Positions 11,770 to 23,165 of a DNA stretch of 64,000 nt are shown here, piece by piece. The stretch lies in contig CAHIKZ030000253.1 in NCBI GenBank assembly GCA_903632075.3, positions 493,501 to 557,500 of the forward strand. Reading direction: 5' to 3'. A program made the position numbers and the translations under genes. The notes below the pieces were generated by a model that was not told the origin of the DNA, made no database searches, and saw only the letters and a program-made list of their open reading frames with translations. Within the stretch, counting starts at the first letter, position 1. Every line of letters begins with the position of its first letter. Source of the stretch: Acanthosepion pharaonis. Lineage: Eukaryota; Mollusca; Cephalopoda; Sepiida; Sepiidae.

Positions 11770-12400
11770 TTTTCGACTGCACAGTATAGTTGCGTCAGTT
11801 GGGTCAGTTGGGTCAGTTGGGTACCATGACGCAACTCACTCCACCAGAAACTTGGAAACAGCGTGCTGTACTGCTTGGCATTCACGCCGGATGCTCCAGT
11901 ACGTACATTTCAGAGTGTTTGGGTGTCAATCTGAGAACAGGGCAGAGAATTCGGAAAGAGTTGGATTAATTTAATGGCGATTACGAAGGTCTTCATATTT
12001 CCATCAAGCCTAGGCACAACACGGAGGCCTACATAAAGTTCCTTCAAGAGATAGTGTTTCCCTGAGTTATGACGGTGGCTGCTTGAAGATCCTATGTCTG
12101 GCAACGGGACTCTACATGCCATACTAACAGGAGAACAGAACCATGGCTGTCAGACAATTTCTCCGACCATACCACCCTTGTATCCGGCCACCTAACATCC
12201 CATTAATTATTATGTGTGGGGTGCAGTTCAGCGAGAAACTAACTCATTGTAACACCAAAGATGAACTGAAGGCAAAGAGTATGGAAGCATTCACCATCTT
12301 ACAAATGAGGAAACCGTTCAGAAGTGTTGCAGGAGATCCCGAAGTCATTTCGAGGCCGTGGTTGAAGCCAATGGCGATTTTATTGAATAAATTTACTATT
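11770..12400 (+). pseudogene. Mariner-type (Tc1/mariner superfamily) transposase, internally deleted and frameshifted
   Basis: From the ATG at 11,826 the plus strand encodes the N-terminal helix-turn-helix region (PPETWKQRAVLLGIHAG, then ECLGVNLRTGQRIRKEL) to about 11,968. The central part of the transposase is missing. The C-terminal part resumes near 12,015 (NTEAYIKFLQEIV), has a stop, then VWQRDS (about 12,091), which keeps the second catalytic Asp. SCLSDNF-like and YYVWGAV-like stretches follow, shifted between frames, and then NTKDELKA (about 12,250-12,275). The region around the third catalytic acidic residue is damaged. A trailing VEANGDFIE-like end is recognisable near 12,365-12,390. 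The family assignment rests on the HTH plus the QDS motif and the C-terminal pattern. Terminal inverted repeats were not identified. Three near-identical GGGTCAGTT units lie just upstream at 11,798-11,822. Non-functional. Confidence 0.65.
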
Positions 12401-14024
12401 TCGTATTTCAAGATATTTTTGTGTAATTTTGGTAACTATATCTGTTAAAATAAGATATCAGTGTTATTTTTTTGAGATACCTTCCCATAGGTATATCTAT
12501 TTCTTTAGTGTAATACAAGGTTTGCTGAAAAATACGGATCAGATATATATGCAACAATGCCTTCCGCATGTCACTGCACAAGATGTGATGACATCCAATG
12601 TCGGCTATATGCGTATATACACACGAGTCGTTATGTTAACAAGCTTGTCACACTGGCTGTGATCGAATCAACAAAGAATAACGAAAATTGCTTTGCAAGA
12701 AATTCATTGAGAAATAGCAAACCATATGATTTCTCACTTAATTAGCAATACCTTCCTTCGGCTTCGAGAAGATGAACTGCTATCTTACTAACTTCTGGCC
12801 ACAACAAAAGGATCCTTACATTCACTGCCCGATCTCGGCGACTGCTTACTGCTCGTCCCGTCTTCCCCAACTCGTGTCCTTACTGACTGCTGATTTCCTG
12901 CTTCTCTCTGTTTATGTGGATACTGGCAGGGGTCCCACTACATCTGTTCTTTCTGTTCCGGAAAAGGGGACCATCCATTCAGCTTTTGGGTGCTCAGTTT
13001 TTAAAAGACACTACTTTTATGATTATCTAAAATCATAACAAAATTTTATGTTTGCCAATTCAAGGGCTGGCTGTAGACAGGATTCCGGAAAATCCTGATC
13101 ATTAAATTGACTCAAAGATGTACTGGAGACATGATTCCTGAGAAACTCAGTTCATTAAATTGATTTAAAAGGAAAAGAATATATCTATTTATCTCCTAAG
13201 TATGTGTGTGAAATCGTATTGCTAAACTACTCCCCACCAAATTTTGTCATTTATTATATAAATTACAAAAGCAAAGCTACATAGCAATCAATAAAAAGAA
13301 TTTAAAAAATTAAAATAAATAAAACAAAGCAAGAAAGTACGATAGTGATATTTCATGTGCAGCTCAAAATATTGAATCCTACATAATTCCATAAAAAGAA
13401 ATATGTAGATAGACCCCAACCAACACTGAAGGTATTTCAACCGAAAAGTAGGATACATTCTGGACAGGTCCTCGCCCACTGATACGTCGTAATATAGCAG
13501 AGGATGTTGAGTAGCCTTTCTCTTCTGTTCAAGCCATCAAGCCATCACAAGAGAATTTTTAGAAAACAGAAAATTTCACTCTCCAGATTTTTCAAAGCAA
13601 AAAACAGTAACAAAACAAAAATAGGGAGATTTTAACCCGCCTTTTAAGTAACACAAATCACAGGAAGCGTTATTTCTACGGACCTTCCAAAATAAACAAA
13701 AAAGAGTTTAACCAACTTCTTTAAATCTTCCCCATTTCATAACGCCCACACCCACAAAAATTAAATTTTAGCATAACACAGAATTTAAAACCAGTTTTGT
13801 CCTTTCACGACAAAAAAAACAGAGAAAATGGAGAGTGTCATCATATGACCTTCCTCATAAAACAAAATACTCAAATCCCGCGTCTTACTCTAGAATGATT
13901 ACATTTCTTGCTTTTTACTTTTTAACACAATAAAAAAAATTCACATGGAAAATGAAGCAGTGTTTATCACAAGTAGCAACAATTTACAACAGACCACACA
14001 CAAGAATATAAAAAAATCTCATCC
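12401..14024. other. Unclassified sequence, no gene supported
   Basis: Two short open frames (12,557-12,745 and 12,772-13,038, plus strand) lie in slightly GC-richer DNA but show no domain, signal peptide or known repeat. The stretch 13,250-14,020 is A-rich on the plus strand, with nothing recognised. Confidence 0.45.

Positions 14025-14061
<37 letters not shown>
14025..14061. repeat. (TA)n microsatellite
   Basis: About 36 bp of pure TA. Confidence 0.95.
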
Positions 14062-14063
<2 letters not shown>

Positions 14064-15555
14064 TATACCACAACAATGCTCATCTTCAGTCCGCTGGTAG
14101 ATTCATGTGTAGTATAAAATCATCATTTTTTAAAGGGGTTAAAATTAAAACTGATAGTTCCTATTGTCCTTTTTCCCAGAAACTCAACCAAATAGAAAAT
14201 GTGTAATAGATGCCTACAAATATCTTTCGTTTTTTTTCTTTCTTTTCTTCGGATTCCGCACTTATAGTGGGAAATTGTAACCTCAATCCAATACGTTTGA
14301 CCCCGGGGGGCGCTACGAGGTCCATTAATCTCTCCTCGCCCTCACATCCTCTCATTGGCTCATTTTGTACCCTATGCTTTTTCAGCCCAAGTCTCACATA
14401 ACCCCCTAAAACAATCTCAATTGCACTATGATAACTATGTTACCACCCACTGACAACTAATCTATCATATTTGCTGTTGGACACAAACCCCCGCCCCGCC
14501 TTGGTAGGCTGTTTCCTGCAAGCTATCACTAAATTATCCACCAATTGATGTAAATCTAATGGTTTAACAATTGCGGTAAGTTGCGTATGTTTGTTTTCCT
14601 TATTAGGAGCACCCACAGCCCTGTGCACTTGAGACATTTACCCATGCCAGAAAGGAGTCCTGGTTTTCAAATGTTTCCTCCACCTGATGGTAATGAAGGC
14701 GGACTAAAGATTTCTCAAAGAAACCCATCTAAAGTTGGATTATGGCCGGGGGGCGTCTGGTCGCTCTTACAGTTACTGTCGGTTTTCCTTTGCATACCCG
14801 TAACAAGTCCAGTTCTCCGTCTGTGACCTGTATATTCCTAATTTGCTTCAATCCTTCTAGGTAACACTTATTAATTATTCACCTTGATCTGGTGATTATC
14901 ACTTAGATTTTTTTAATATGATATTTTGGCTGTGTTTCAACACATCGGTTGGGATTCTGAGCACGAATAGCAGCAAGAACCTCACACTGGGTCCCCGACC
15001 AGCACTACCAATGTGACCTGCTGAAATATTTCAGGCGTATCGGCCAGTCTAAAGGGCATAATTCCGAATTGGTACAACCCAACGTGCCTTCTCCCTATCG
15101 GCTTTGTCGAGGGTTACCTGTCAAGGGTGGAAAAATAAGTTGACTTCCTCAGCAATGCCAATATGTATGTATGAGAAATCGCTACATGTATAGTAAAATC
15201 TGACCAAAAGATCAAACAGGTTTTTTGAAGGTCTTGTGGAGAGAACTTTTCGTCACCTGTCGTATATTCAGAGATTTAGAAGCACTTTTTGAATCTATGT
15301 TTCATGTTCTCTAGAATCTGGGATTTTTTTTTATTATTATTTGGAATCATTTTCATTTTTCAACAGGAAGTTTCTCGTAACATTCACTGAAGACAATCCT
15401 CTTTTGTCAGAATCGATTTGTCTCCGAGAAATATTCTTCACAAAATCAAATTATATGAACCAACAGGCAAATCATTTTTTGTGGCTGTGAGGAAATTTAT
15501 GGACCGTCATTTTTTTTTTATTTTTTCATTTTATGAAACTGTTTGCGTGAATTTC

Positions 15556-15560
<5 letters not shown>
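14062..15560. other. GC-richer unclassified region (14.16-15.15 kb)
   Basis: Between about 14,160 and 15,150 GC content rises above the surroundings. Several 60-80 codon frames occur on both strands (for example 14,440-14,637 minus). None has a domain I can name. It may be an old repeat or an untranslated region. The rest is AT-rich. Confidence 0.4.

Positions 15561-15608
<48 letters not shown>
15561..15608. repeat. (CTAT)n microsatellite
   Basis: About 12 CTAT units. Confidence 0.97.
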
Positions 15609-16110
15609 GCCTGTTTATTACTACGTGGCATCGGAAGTTTACCGGAATTAAAGTAATATGACTGTACTGTGATACGTTGCATGTCGTCTCTGGATTCTCG
15701 TGGACTATAGACAATTGGTCAATAGGGACTCCTACGCAGCCTCTACAGACTTAATCAACAATAGACAGTTTGTTTTTGTTTTTCTTTTTACTGGCTTTAT
15801 TTCAATTGTGGGGGTGGGGAGCAGACATCGTTTCTTGGAGGACGAGAGGTGGGGATGCAGAGAACACGGATGTTTCACTATTCATCATTTCATGCAGTGC
15901 TGCGAATCAACGGAATGGAAAGGGAATCTAGGAAAAAAGGCTGAATTTTTTTACACTTTTTTCGATCTTATAATATGAAAACTTAGACAATCTATCACTG
16001 TTAGTTTCCCCCTTTCAAATCACCCCCCTTCGGGTTGACAAAGTTCAGACCATTACGGTAGTATTTGCTAGTTTTCTCTAGCGAACACATTGTGTAACAA
16101 CCGAGGGACA
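15609..16110. other. Unclassified spacer
   Basis: A 92-codon frame at 15,700-15,978 has no recognisable domain. No repeat seen. Confidence 0.45.
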
Positions 16111-16111
16111 C

Positions 16112-16505
16112 TTCGACGTGGTCTAATGGTTAGCAACCTTGTGCCGCTAGAAAAATTACAGATCAATAGTGAATTTAATGTCCACTGGGTGCTCCATAGT
16201 TTAGGCCTAGTGCTGCATCTAAGCTACGTCTAGAAAATCACTATGAGCACTTTGATATGGCGCAAATGTTAGTAAACTTGTCTTGCTACATAAATTACGA
16301 CTGAATAGTGAATTCAATCCTCATTGGATGTCCTATACCTCGGCCTTGTGCCATACCTAAGCTACGCTTTGAAAACCACGTCACCTCGACGTGGCGTAAT
16401 GGTCATCAAGCTTGTCTCGCTAAAACAATTACAACTGAGCAGTGACTTCGATCCTCACTGGGTGCCCCATACTTTCGTCGTTCTGACACATCTAAGCTAC
16501 ACTAT
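16112..16505 (+). repeat. Three consecutive tRNA-derived SINE-like units
   Basis: Units at about 16,112-16,215, 16,245-16,350 and 16,385-16,505 share a tRNA-like head (GACGTGGTCTAATGGTTAGC in the first, TGGCGTAATGGTCATCAAG in the third) and GCTAnAAnAATTACnnnTnA. They also share a B-box region (GTGACTTCGATCCTCACTGG in the third, most intact), then CATCTAAGCTAC. The A box (TGGNNNAATGG) and B box fit RNA polymerase III internal promoters. The second unit is the most decayed at its head. A related copy lies on the minus strand at 55.7 kb. Confidence 0.65.
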
Positions 16506-16898
16506 TGTGTAACAAACTCTTCAACCGAAATACGCACGCAGATAACTTTTCATTGGCACCCAACCAACTGATTTAGTTTACTTGAAGACGCTTTCTACTA
16601 TTTAATCGCGAACTTCTTAAAACTTCTATTGTAACGGCTTTGCGATACCTGACAATGTTGAGCTATTGAAATACTTAAAATTCTTCATTAGGCTTTTGAA
16701 GAATACTAATTATGGAAAATATAACTTTTTTTATCACATACCTTTTAGTGCCAGTCGAATATGTGTTCAATGTAATTAGCCTTCGGGGGTTCAATATTCA
16801 GGAAATGTATTCTAGGAGTCAACTTTTAAATTAAATAATATATGAAATATACTATTCATTACGTAATGATATACATTTTGAAGTATATTCCAGAAACT

Positions 16899-16902
<4 letters not shown>
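16506..16902. other. AT-rich spacer, nothing recognised
   Basis: No gene or repeat recognised. Confidence 0.5.
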
Positions 16903-16967
<65 letters not shown>

Positions 16968-17113
16968 ATATAATTGGTATACACGGAATGAATTCCAATA
17001 ACCAACAATTACTATTCTTAAAAGAGTGCTCAATACAAAGTAGAGCAGATATAATTATTTTTATAAAAAAAAAATTTATAACATAAGTATGTTATAAATT
17101 TTTTTTTAAAATA

Positions 17114-17173
<60 letters not shown>

Positions 17174-17175
17174 AT
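16903..17175. repeat. (TA)n, hairpin and (TA)n(TG)n block
   Basis: (TA)n at 16,903-16,963; an A/T-rich inverted repeat at 17,052-17,118 (arms about 31 bp around an AAGTA centre, with a poly-A run opposite a poly-T run); then (TA)n(TG)n at 17,119-17,175. A short string AGTGCTC, about 10 nt, AAGTAGAGC occurs at 17,025-17,046 and again at 17,261-17,281, suggesting a small local duplication. Confidence 0.85.
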
Positions 17176-17628
17176 AAGTATATATTGATGTAATAGGAAA
17201 GAAAAGTTAGATTGATGATCCAAAGTCTTTAATATTTTTGTTTTTATTTTTAAAAACAGTGCTCTATATAGAAGTAGAGCTTAAAATTAAAATTATATTT
17301 TTAAAAATATGATTCCATCTCAACAAAGAAATTACTATGTTTGGAAACTGAAACTCAAGTGCTGAAGTATAATTTCCACATTAAACCTTAACTCCAGAGC
17401 ACATTTTCATTCTCAAGAGATGTTTGGAATAACTAACCGACGAAATGTTTTCCTTTTTTATAGTTTTGAAATGGAGATGTAATATGGGGTTTCTTTTTCA
17501 TTATCAAGGGGTCTCTACTTTGATGAAAGTAGAAATGTTTATTATATGTCAAGTTTTTGTACTCGTGTAAGGTTGAGTTGGGAGATTTTTTTCTTTCATA
17601 CCCAATGTTCGATATATATATATATTTT

Positions 17629-17670
<42 letters not shown>

Positions 17671-18495
17671 CTCTTTTATATATATACATATATTTTCTCT
17701 TTTAATATTCTATAATTGGAATTATGAGTGTATATTCGTAATATGGAGGTATTTTCATTTTAAATTGATAATTTAACTTAATTTTAAATATACCATTCGT
17801 TAACTATCAATATTGATAGTAAAATATTAAATTTATATTTTTGGGGGATAATTATACACTTCAGAAGTCACCTAACGTTAAACATTAACTATGAAATTAC
17901 ACAAAAAAATCTACATGAATTCAAATATAAAAATATATGTAATTATTTATAAATGTATATGTATATAATTTATGTATGAATATGTATAGGTACCTGTGTA
18001 TATCGCTACATGTGTGTCTATGTGTGTATTTGCACATGTAAATAAACGTATGTATATATGGGGTTTGCATGAATATGTATGTGATGTATATAAGAAGAAA
18101 GCAAAATCTTTAATATTACCCTCAAATATTATTCCATAATTAAACCTAAGCTTTAAGTAAGTAAGATTACCCATATAAAAATAATGACAAATTGCATTCA
18201 TAAATTAGATTAAAAATAATACTAATAAAGATGTTACCGTAACTATTTTTACAATATTAAAAAAGTACGATTGGTCGGGTAAACAAACTATTATAATTTA
18301 AAATAATTTTTTAATATACCCTCTATAAATGGGTTAATAAATATAGTATTTAACTTATATTAAATCCTTAAACTATTTGTTTAAAAAATTAAAGATTTAA
18401 ATTGATAGCAAACATCAAATAAATTTTCTTAGACATTTAAATTTCTATCCAGCATTAAAATCTATTCTTTACATAAATTGCTAAAACCCAATTAC
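17176..18495. other. AT-rich spacer with a (TA)n tract
   Basis: Contains an interrupted (TA)n at about 17,612-17,690. No gene, RNA or named repeat seen in the rest. Confidence 0.5.
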
Positions 18496-18586
18496 AGCCT
18501 CTTTCTCTTTACTTCCCTCTCCCTCGCCCCTCTTCTTTCTTTTTCCTTTTCCCTTTTTCTTTTCTCCCTTCTCTCCTCCCATTTCA
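18496..18586 (+). other. Polypyrimidine tract ending in CAG
   Basis: A 90-bp C/T-rich run ends in TTTCAG at about 18,581-18,586, a strong-looking 3' splice acceptor. The sequence after it has no open frame that is not interrupted by (TA)n or a LINE remnant, so I do not propose an exon. It may simply be a pyrimidine-rich low-complexity tract. Confidence 0.4.
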
Positions 18587-18891
18587 GTATATCACTTCCG
18601 TTAAGTTAACCGTCTAAATAGGTCAAGGTCTGGTCACTCGTCCTTCCACAATACAAAGTATGCTTGAGAGACATATGAAATTAATCTCTCCCTATACGCT
18701 ACCATGTCTATTTAACTATCCCTTTCACACTGTTAAATTACAAAAAATTGCACTACCCACCAATTTTAATTTAATTTTTCGATTCATTTCATTTTTGGAA
18801 GTGCTATCTGATGATCCGGCGTCCTTTAAAAAGGACTCTGGTGAAATAAATTATTATAATGGTACCTTAAAGTGGTCTGTTTTTTTTTTAA

Positions 18892-18893
<2 letters not shown>

Positions 18894-18971
<78 letters not shown>
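18894..18971. repeat. (TA)n microsatellite
   Basis: About 78 bp of TA. It forms the boundary of the LINE fragment that follows. Confidence 0.97.
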
Positions 18972-18973
<2 letters not shown>

Positions 18974-18984
18974 ATCAGTTGAAA

Positions 18985-19495
18985 ACGTGAAGCCAAGAAA
19001 ACACAGTATGTTGCTCTCGATGAGTCTAGCATCAGTCATACTGATGGCAAACAGGAAAGTTTCTATGCGGTGGTTAAATAAGAGCAGTTTCGTTTTGGAG
19101 GCATTAAAATTTACAAGGCATTTACTGTCCCAGTTAAGCACTGATTGGAGGTTCTTTACAAGAGCAGCGGTCAGGTTAGCTCTGTTAGGTCTGATTTGCT
19201 ATTGAGACAAGTGTAAATGGCAGTGTCATCTGCATAAATGCCTACTTGGGAACTGCTAACATCAAGGAGTAGGCTATAGGTTAGGAAGGAATTCCCTCTT
19301 TGCCCATAGCTTTTAGACCATTGATGAAGATAAGAAAGAGCCTAGGACCCAAGACAAAACTTTTGGAAGCGAGTCTATTCAAAACGACCTTCATTTCACG
19401 ATTTGATAAATCAAACAATCGTCCGGTAATGTCGTAGCCCTGCCATGCCAGAAGATTTTTCTCGTTAGAATCCTTAATAGTCAACTATTTCTCAT
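18985..19495 (-). pseudogene. CR1/jockey-like LINE reverse transcriptase fragment
   Basis: Minus-strand RT remnant. From the right, GYDITGRLFDLSNREMKVVLN (19,380-19,440) is followed by the ASKSF, GPRLFLIFINGL block (about 19,305-19,375), then VGIYADDTAIYTCLN with the catalytic YADDT at 19,222-19,236. Beyond this the frame breaks, but downstream LINE-like sequence remains to about 18,990, where it stops against (TA)n. Both ends of the element are missing. The same family is represented at 33.5-36.4 kb, 59.6-62.0 kb and 62.6-63.1 kb. The clade (CR1 or jockey) is inferred from motif wording only. Inactive. Confidence 0.7.
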
Positions 19496-19719
19496 ACATA
19501 TATATATTGGCAAACGCAATAAAACGGTGGGAAACCTCAATAAAATGAAGGACACCACTCAGACCAACACAGGGAATAATATCCATGTCTAAATGAATGC
19601 TTTGAGCTGGAATCTGAAATCGTATGGGAATAGGTTGAAATTCAAGTTATCTGTTGTAGTAATTTGAAATCGATTTCATCCTAGCTCCAATTAATCTAAA
19701 CGCTATTTTAAGAAACCGT

Positions 19720-20080
19720 GAAACTTGAAACAACAGAAGAGTTGTTCTGAAGAAGAATGCTGAGAATAGCATGGTCCGAACATGTGAGCAATGAGGAAGT
19801 TTTAGAAAAAATGGAAACAAAAAGGAAACTTATACCTAAGATCAGGAAGAGACAGTTGCGATTTGCAGGGCAAATAATGAGAGAAGACTTGGAAAATCTA
19901 ATACTCACAGGGCAGATTGAGGGCGAAAGATACAGAGGAAACCAACACGTAACATATTTAGTGAGCTTCAGTACATCGATGGTGGAACAGAATTTAGGAG
20001 AAATAACACAAAGACAAAATTTATTAAGTGCTACAAGGGACAGGAAGTTGTGGAGAGCCATATCACCTACGTCCTGAGGG
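19720..20080 (+). pseudogene. RTE-like LINE ORF2 C-terminal fragment
   Basis: A 106-codon open frame (ATG 19,757, stop 20,075-20,077) reads MLRIAWSEHVSNEEVLEKM, then KLIPKIRKRQLRFAGQIMRED, LENLILTGQIEGERYRGNQ and ATRDRKLWRAI. This is the typical C-terminal tail of endonuclease-reverse-transcriptase proteins of RTE-like LINEs, downstream of the RT palm. Homology extends a few codons upstream through a stop (about 19,735-19,750). The RT and endonuclease domains are absent, as expected for a 5'-truncated copy. The minus-strand frame over the same bases is a shadow. Confidence 0.7.
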
Positions 20081-20635
20081 GACACGACACATAAAGAAGA
20101 TGATGAGGTGAGGTGAAGCAACGGCAATATCAAATTTCTTCACCAACACCTTGAAAACCTAAGACTCAAATGTTGATCTTAAATGTTGGCAGGGGGGGGC
20201 GCTCTTCTCTCCCTGAATGTTGATGTAAGACAATCTAATATGTCCTCATTAATTTCTCCCTCTCAATCTACCATTCCGTCCAGTGAGTCCATAATTCTTT
20301 TTCAAGATTAATTTTTTCACCTTTATAGTTATTCTACCTGAATTATTTTCGTGACTTTTCTATCATCTACATAAAGGAAATAAATTTAGAATAAAAAATA
20401 AAATTTTGGTGGGTGACTTCTCCTCCTATTACCAAGTGGGTCCACAATTGAAATTTTTAATTAAATAAAAATATCAACCATTCTAAATAGGTGTCATTAT
20501 GCAGTCTTTTTTTTTTTAATAGAAGACTTTCGGATAATAACAAAGCTTACTGAAATGATTCTTCAAATTCTTCAGTGATGAATGAAAAAGTATTTTTCAA
20601 AGGATAAGTCTGAAATTTGGTCTTCTAAACAATTT
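20081..20635. other. Unclassified spacer
   Basis: A G-run (20,191-20,199) and T-runs; no gene or repeat recognised. Confidence 0.5.
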
Positions 20636-20965
20636 GAAATGGCACAAGAAAGAATTCCATGCGACAATGTTTAACATCAAAAGCCTGAATCTTCACGTTT
20701 TGCTCATGAAGCTCCAGGAAATAATCCCAAAATGGACAAATACTGAAGGAATTCGGGTTTCGCTGGTATTGATACAACTACAAGCTCTAGTGAGCAATAC
20801 CTAGGAAGCATCTAATGAGAGACAGAAAAAAGATGCACCTAGTGTGGTCCGAAAATGAATAGAAAAACGCAAACTGCCTGTCATATTTGCCAAAAACATG
20901 TGTGTTCATTTCAAAAGTCATTTGAAAATATTCTGTGAAAAATAGAGTGACGAAGTATAATTTTA
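20636..20965 (+). pseudogene. Possible piggyBac-like transposase C-terminus, decayed
   Basis: In one plus frame KWHKKEFHATMFNIKSLNLHVLL can be read at about 20,637-20,705. After a frameshift, KRCT, CGPKMNRKTQTACHICQKHVC follows at about 20,830-20,905. Paired CxxC motifs with NRKT between them are characteristic of the Cys-rich tail of piggyBac-family transposases, and the upstream stretch resembles the region before it. No catalytic Asp region is present and there are stops. The identification is tentative. Confidence 0.35.
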
Positions 20966-21654
20966 AAAATATGTAATTTGAATTAATTTTATAATTATTA
21001 TAAGTTTATTAAATGCAAAGATGCATTGTAATTTTTCTGTTTCAGTGAATAAATTTTGATTAAAATTGTTATATTTTGTCCATCTATAATTGTACATACC
21101 TAATACCATCAAAAAATGCAAAAAGTTTGAATAGTATAAATGAATAGAAATAGGTCCATTAACTCAGGTGGTATTTAATGGAAGTCAGTTTTCTTGGTAG
21201 ATGGGTGTGTGTGTGTGTGGGGGGGTATGAGACTTAATAAGTATGATACATTAAAACATTTATTAAAATAAAACAGTCACACTAACCATTACGATTTTCC
21301 TCTTAAGAAAATGTCTGATGCTCATATCCTTGTACCTGACTAAAATAAGCTTAGTAAATACCTTTCACCTCATTTGGCAGTTCGTCTTAGAATAAGTGAA
21401 GAAATTGCATTCGAACCGCTCACCGTGTCTCCTGCTTGTAACGAAATTTATTAAGTGAAGTAACAGATTCTGAGCCCCCCCCCTGCTGATTTAAACTTGA
21501 TGTTTTAAAGCGTTGCTCTCATGGCGACAAAAGTTGCGTTAAAGTTGCTATTTGCAGTTAAATAAGGCAAATATATTTAGAATGTTACATTGGAATAAAT
21601 AAAGGAAAAAGAATTTTATTGATCTTCATGAATGGGTCGGTTTCCGTTTTCAGT
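20966..21654. other. AT-rich spacer
   Basis: Short (TG)n at about 21,207-21,219; otherwise nothing recognised. Confidence 0.5.
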
Positions 21655-21655
21655 C

Positions 21656-21690
<35 letters not shown>
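21655..21690. repeat. (CTAT)n microsatellite
   Basis: About nine CTAT units, immediately 5' of the duplicated 374-bp block. The twin block at 54,471 also has CTAT units on its left. Confidence 0.95.
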
Positions 21691-21708
21691 CATTGAAGGT
21701 TATTCTTG

Positions 21709-22082
21709 TTTTTATCATTCATCTCTCATCTCCAATGAATTTGAGGTCGAAATATGACATTTTCCTGTGTCGAGTCAAAAGAAAAAGACAATTCTTTAAA
21801 CGATGATCGATGTTCACTTTCGCAAAGTTCATATGGAATCCATTCAGAAAATGGGTTCCACATAAATGCTTCTGAATGTTTCGTATGGCTTGAAAATGAT
21901 ATACAACCTTTGCCTGATTGCGTCAGCGATAAATCACTACACAGATTTTTCTGTGTATTATTGTATTTATAAATATATATCCAATAACACGTTTCTTCTT
22001 TACAAATTCATCCCCTGGTCTTTAAAATTTCCCTCCTTCAAGTGATGAAAATCTAGAGAAGAAATTATTCATAACATTTTAT
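21709..22082 (+). repeat. 374-bp block duplicated at 54,471-54,844
   Basis: Matches 54,471-54,844 in the same orientation without indels. I found one mismatch (C versus T, in the string TATACAACCTTTGCC at about 21,901-21,915). It contains an ATG-initiated 72-codon frame (21,754-21,972) starting MTFSCVESKEKD and Cys-containing, with no recognised domain; the mismatch changes Pro to Leu. Conservation of the frame reflects the recency of the duplication and is not evidence of coding. Both copies are preceded by CTAT repeats and a short TTGAAGG; this copy is also followed by CTAT repeats. Confidence 0.95.
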
Positions 22083-22087
22083 AAAAC

Positions 22088-22088
<1 letters not shown>

Positions 22089-22133
<45 letters not shown>

Positions 22134-22134
22134 A
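22089..22134. repeat. (CTAT)n microsatellite
   Basis: About 11 CTAT units, just 3' of the 374-bp block. Confidence 0.95.
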
Positions 22135-22800
22135 TAAACTGTTTATATAAGTCTATGTTTGTCTGTTTGAACAATGATTAGAAGATATCAGAGATTTTAA
22201 GGAGCATTTTTAAAATTATTTGAGAAGTTCACAATCAGAAATGGAAATAAATTTGAAATCACAACATATAAAAAAAACGTTTACTTTTTCTCAAGAGAAT
22301 ATTTTTTATATTGTAAACATTTTGTTAAGTGTAATTAAGAAAAAATAAGAATAAAAAGGAAAGTTATAAAAAGAGAAAGAACAAACAAATAAGATATAAT
22401 AAAGAAGTTAAAAGGGGAGGAAGAGAAAGAAAAGGAAGTCATAAGACGAGCCAATATAATAAATAGTTTTTATTTTATTAATATATATACTGACGACGCA
22501 TCTAGATTCAGCACATAAAGGTGTATTTTAATAATGATCTAATTATATTTGAAACTATAACAGGTGCTGAGACTAACAATTTTCGGTTGGTTAATAAACA
22601 GGTTGTCCAGATTTCCCATCCAGATCAGCCTCTTTACCAGGGGGCATAATTCCAGTAAAGGCGGCCAAGTTAAGGAATGGACATAATTTAGCATAGTTTG
22701 TTTTTCCTGAGGCCCAAACATTAATTAACAATCTACAGGCAACCAATTGTTGAGTAGGGGGTGGAGATAAATCACAATTTGGAAACGAGCACTTGAATCT
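22135..22800. other. AT-rich spacer
   Basis: A-rich run at 22,330-22,460; no gene or named repeat recognised. Confidence 0.5.
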
Positions 22801-22805
22801 TTATA

Positions 22806-23165
22806 CTTACGTCCACATTACGTTGAAAAAAGAATTGATTCTGGTTAGATCACCGAAGTTAAGCAACGTCGAACCTGGTCATTACCTAGATGGGTGAACG
22901 CTTGGGAATAAGAGGTACTGTAAGCTTGGATGTGCGGTGGTGTAATAGATAACAGCTCGCAACTGGAAATCGGAGAGCCGAGTTCGAATTCCAGTCAAAT
23001 TAGTTACATATACATACACAAAAATAGTATTCAATTGCAAAAGACATGTTTGCCCAAGCGTGTCCCATCCGCGATCCTACCAACACGCATTGGAACAAAA
23101 CAGTAGGCCCACTTATTCTCATTAATCTGGCGAAGGCCTACGTCCAACAAAAGTTATTGATTTGT
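22806..23165 (+). repeat. Composite SINE: 5S rRNA-like head, tRNA-like unit, tail
   Basis: About 22,806-22,927 reads as diverged 5S rRNA. ATCACCGAAGTTAAGCAACG holds the internal A box, and GATGGGTGAACGCTTGGGAA plus TACTGTAAGCTT correspond to the 3' half of 5S. Directly after it (22,929-23,005) is a tRNA-like unit with an A box (TGGTGTAATAGATAACAGC) and a good B box (GAGTTCGAATTCC). A non-coding tail to about 23,165 includes GCGAAGGCCTACGTCCAACA. Dimeric 5S-tRNA heads are known in SINEs of the AmnSINE type. This is therefore a SINE and not a 5S gene: the sequence is diverged from 5S and fused to the tRNA part. Confidence 0.75.

Noticed and set aside
18496..18690. 3' splice site and exon start
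   Set aside because: A good pyrimidine tract and CAG, but the following frame is soon interrupted by (TA)n and a LINE remnant and has no domain.
19708..20133. 141-residue minus-strand frame
   Set aside because: Antisense shadow of the RTE-like ORF2 C-terminus.
22806..22927. 5S rRNA gene
   Set aside because: Diverged from 5S and directly fused to a tRNA-like unit, so it is a SINE head.
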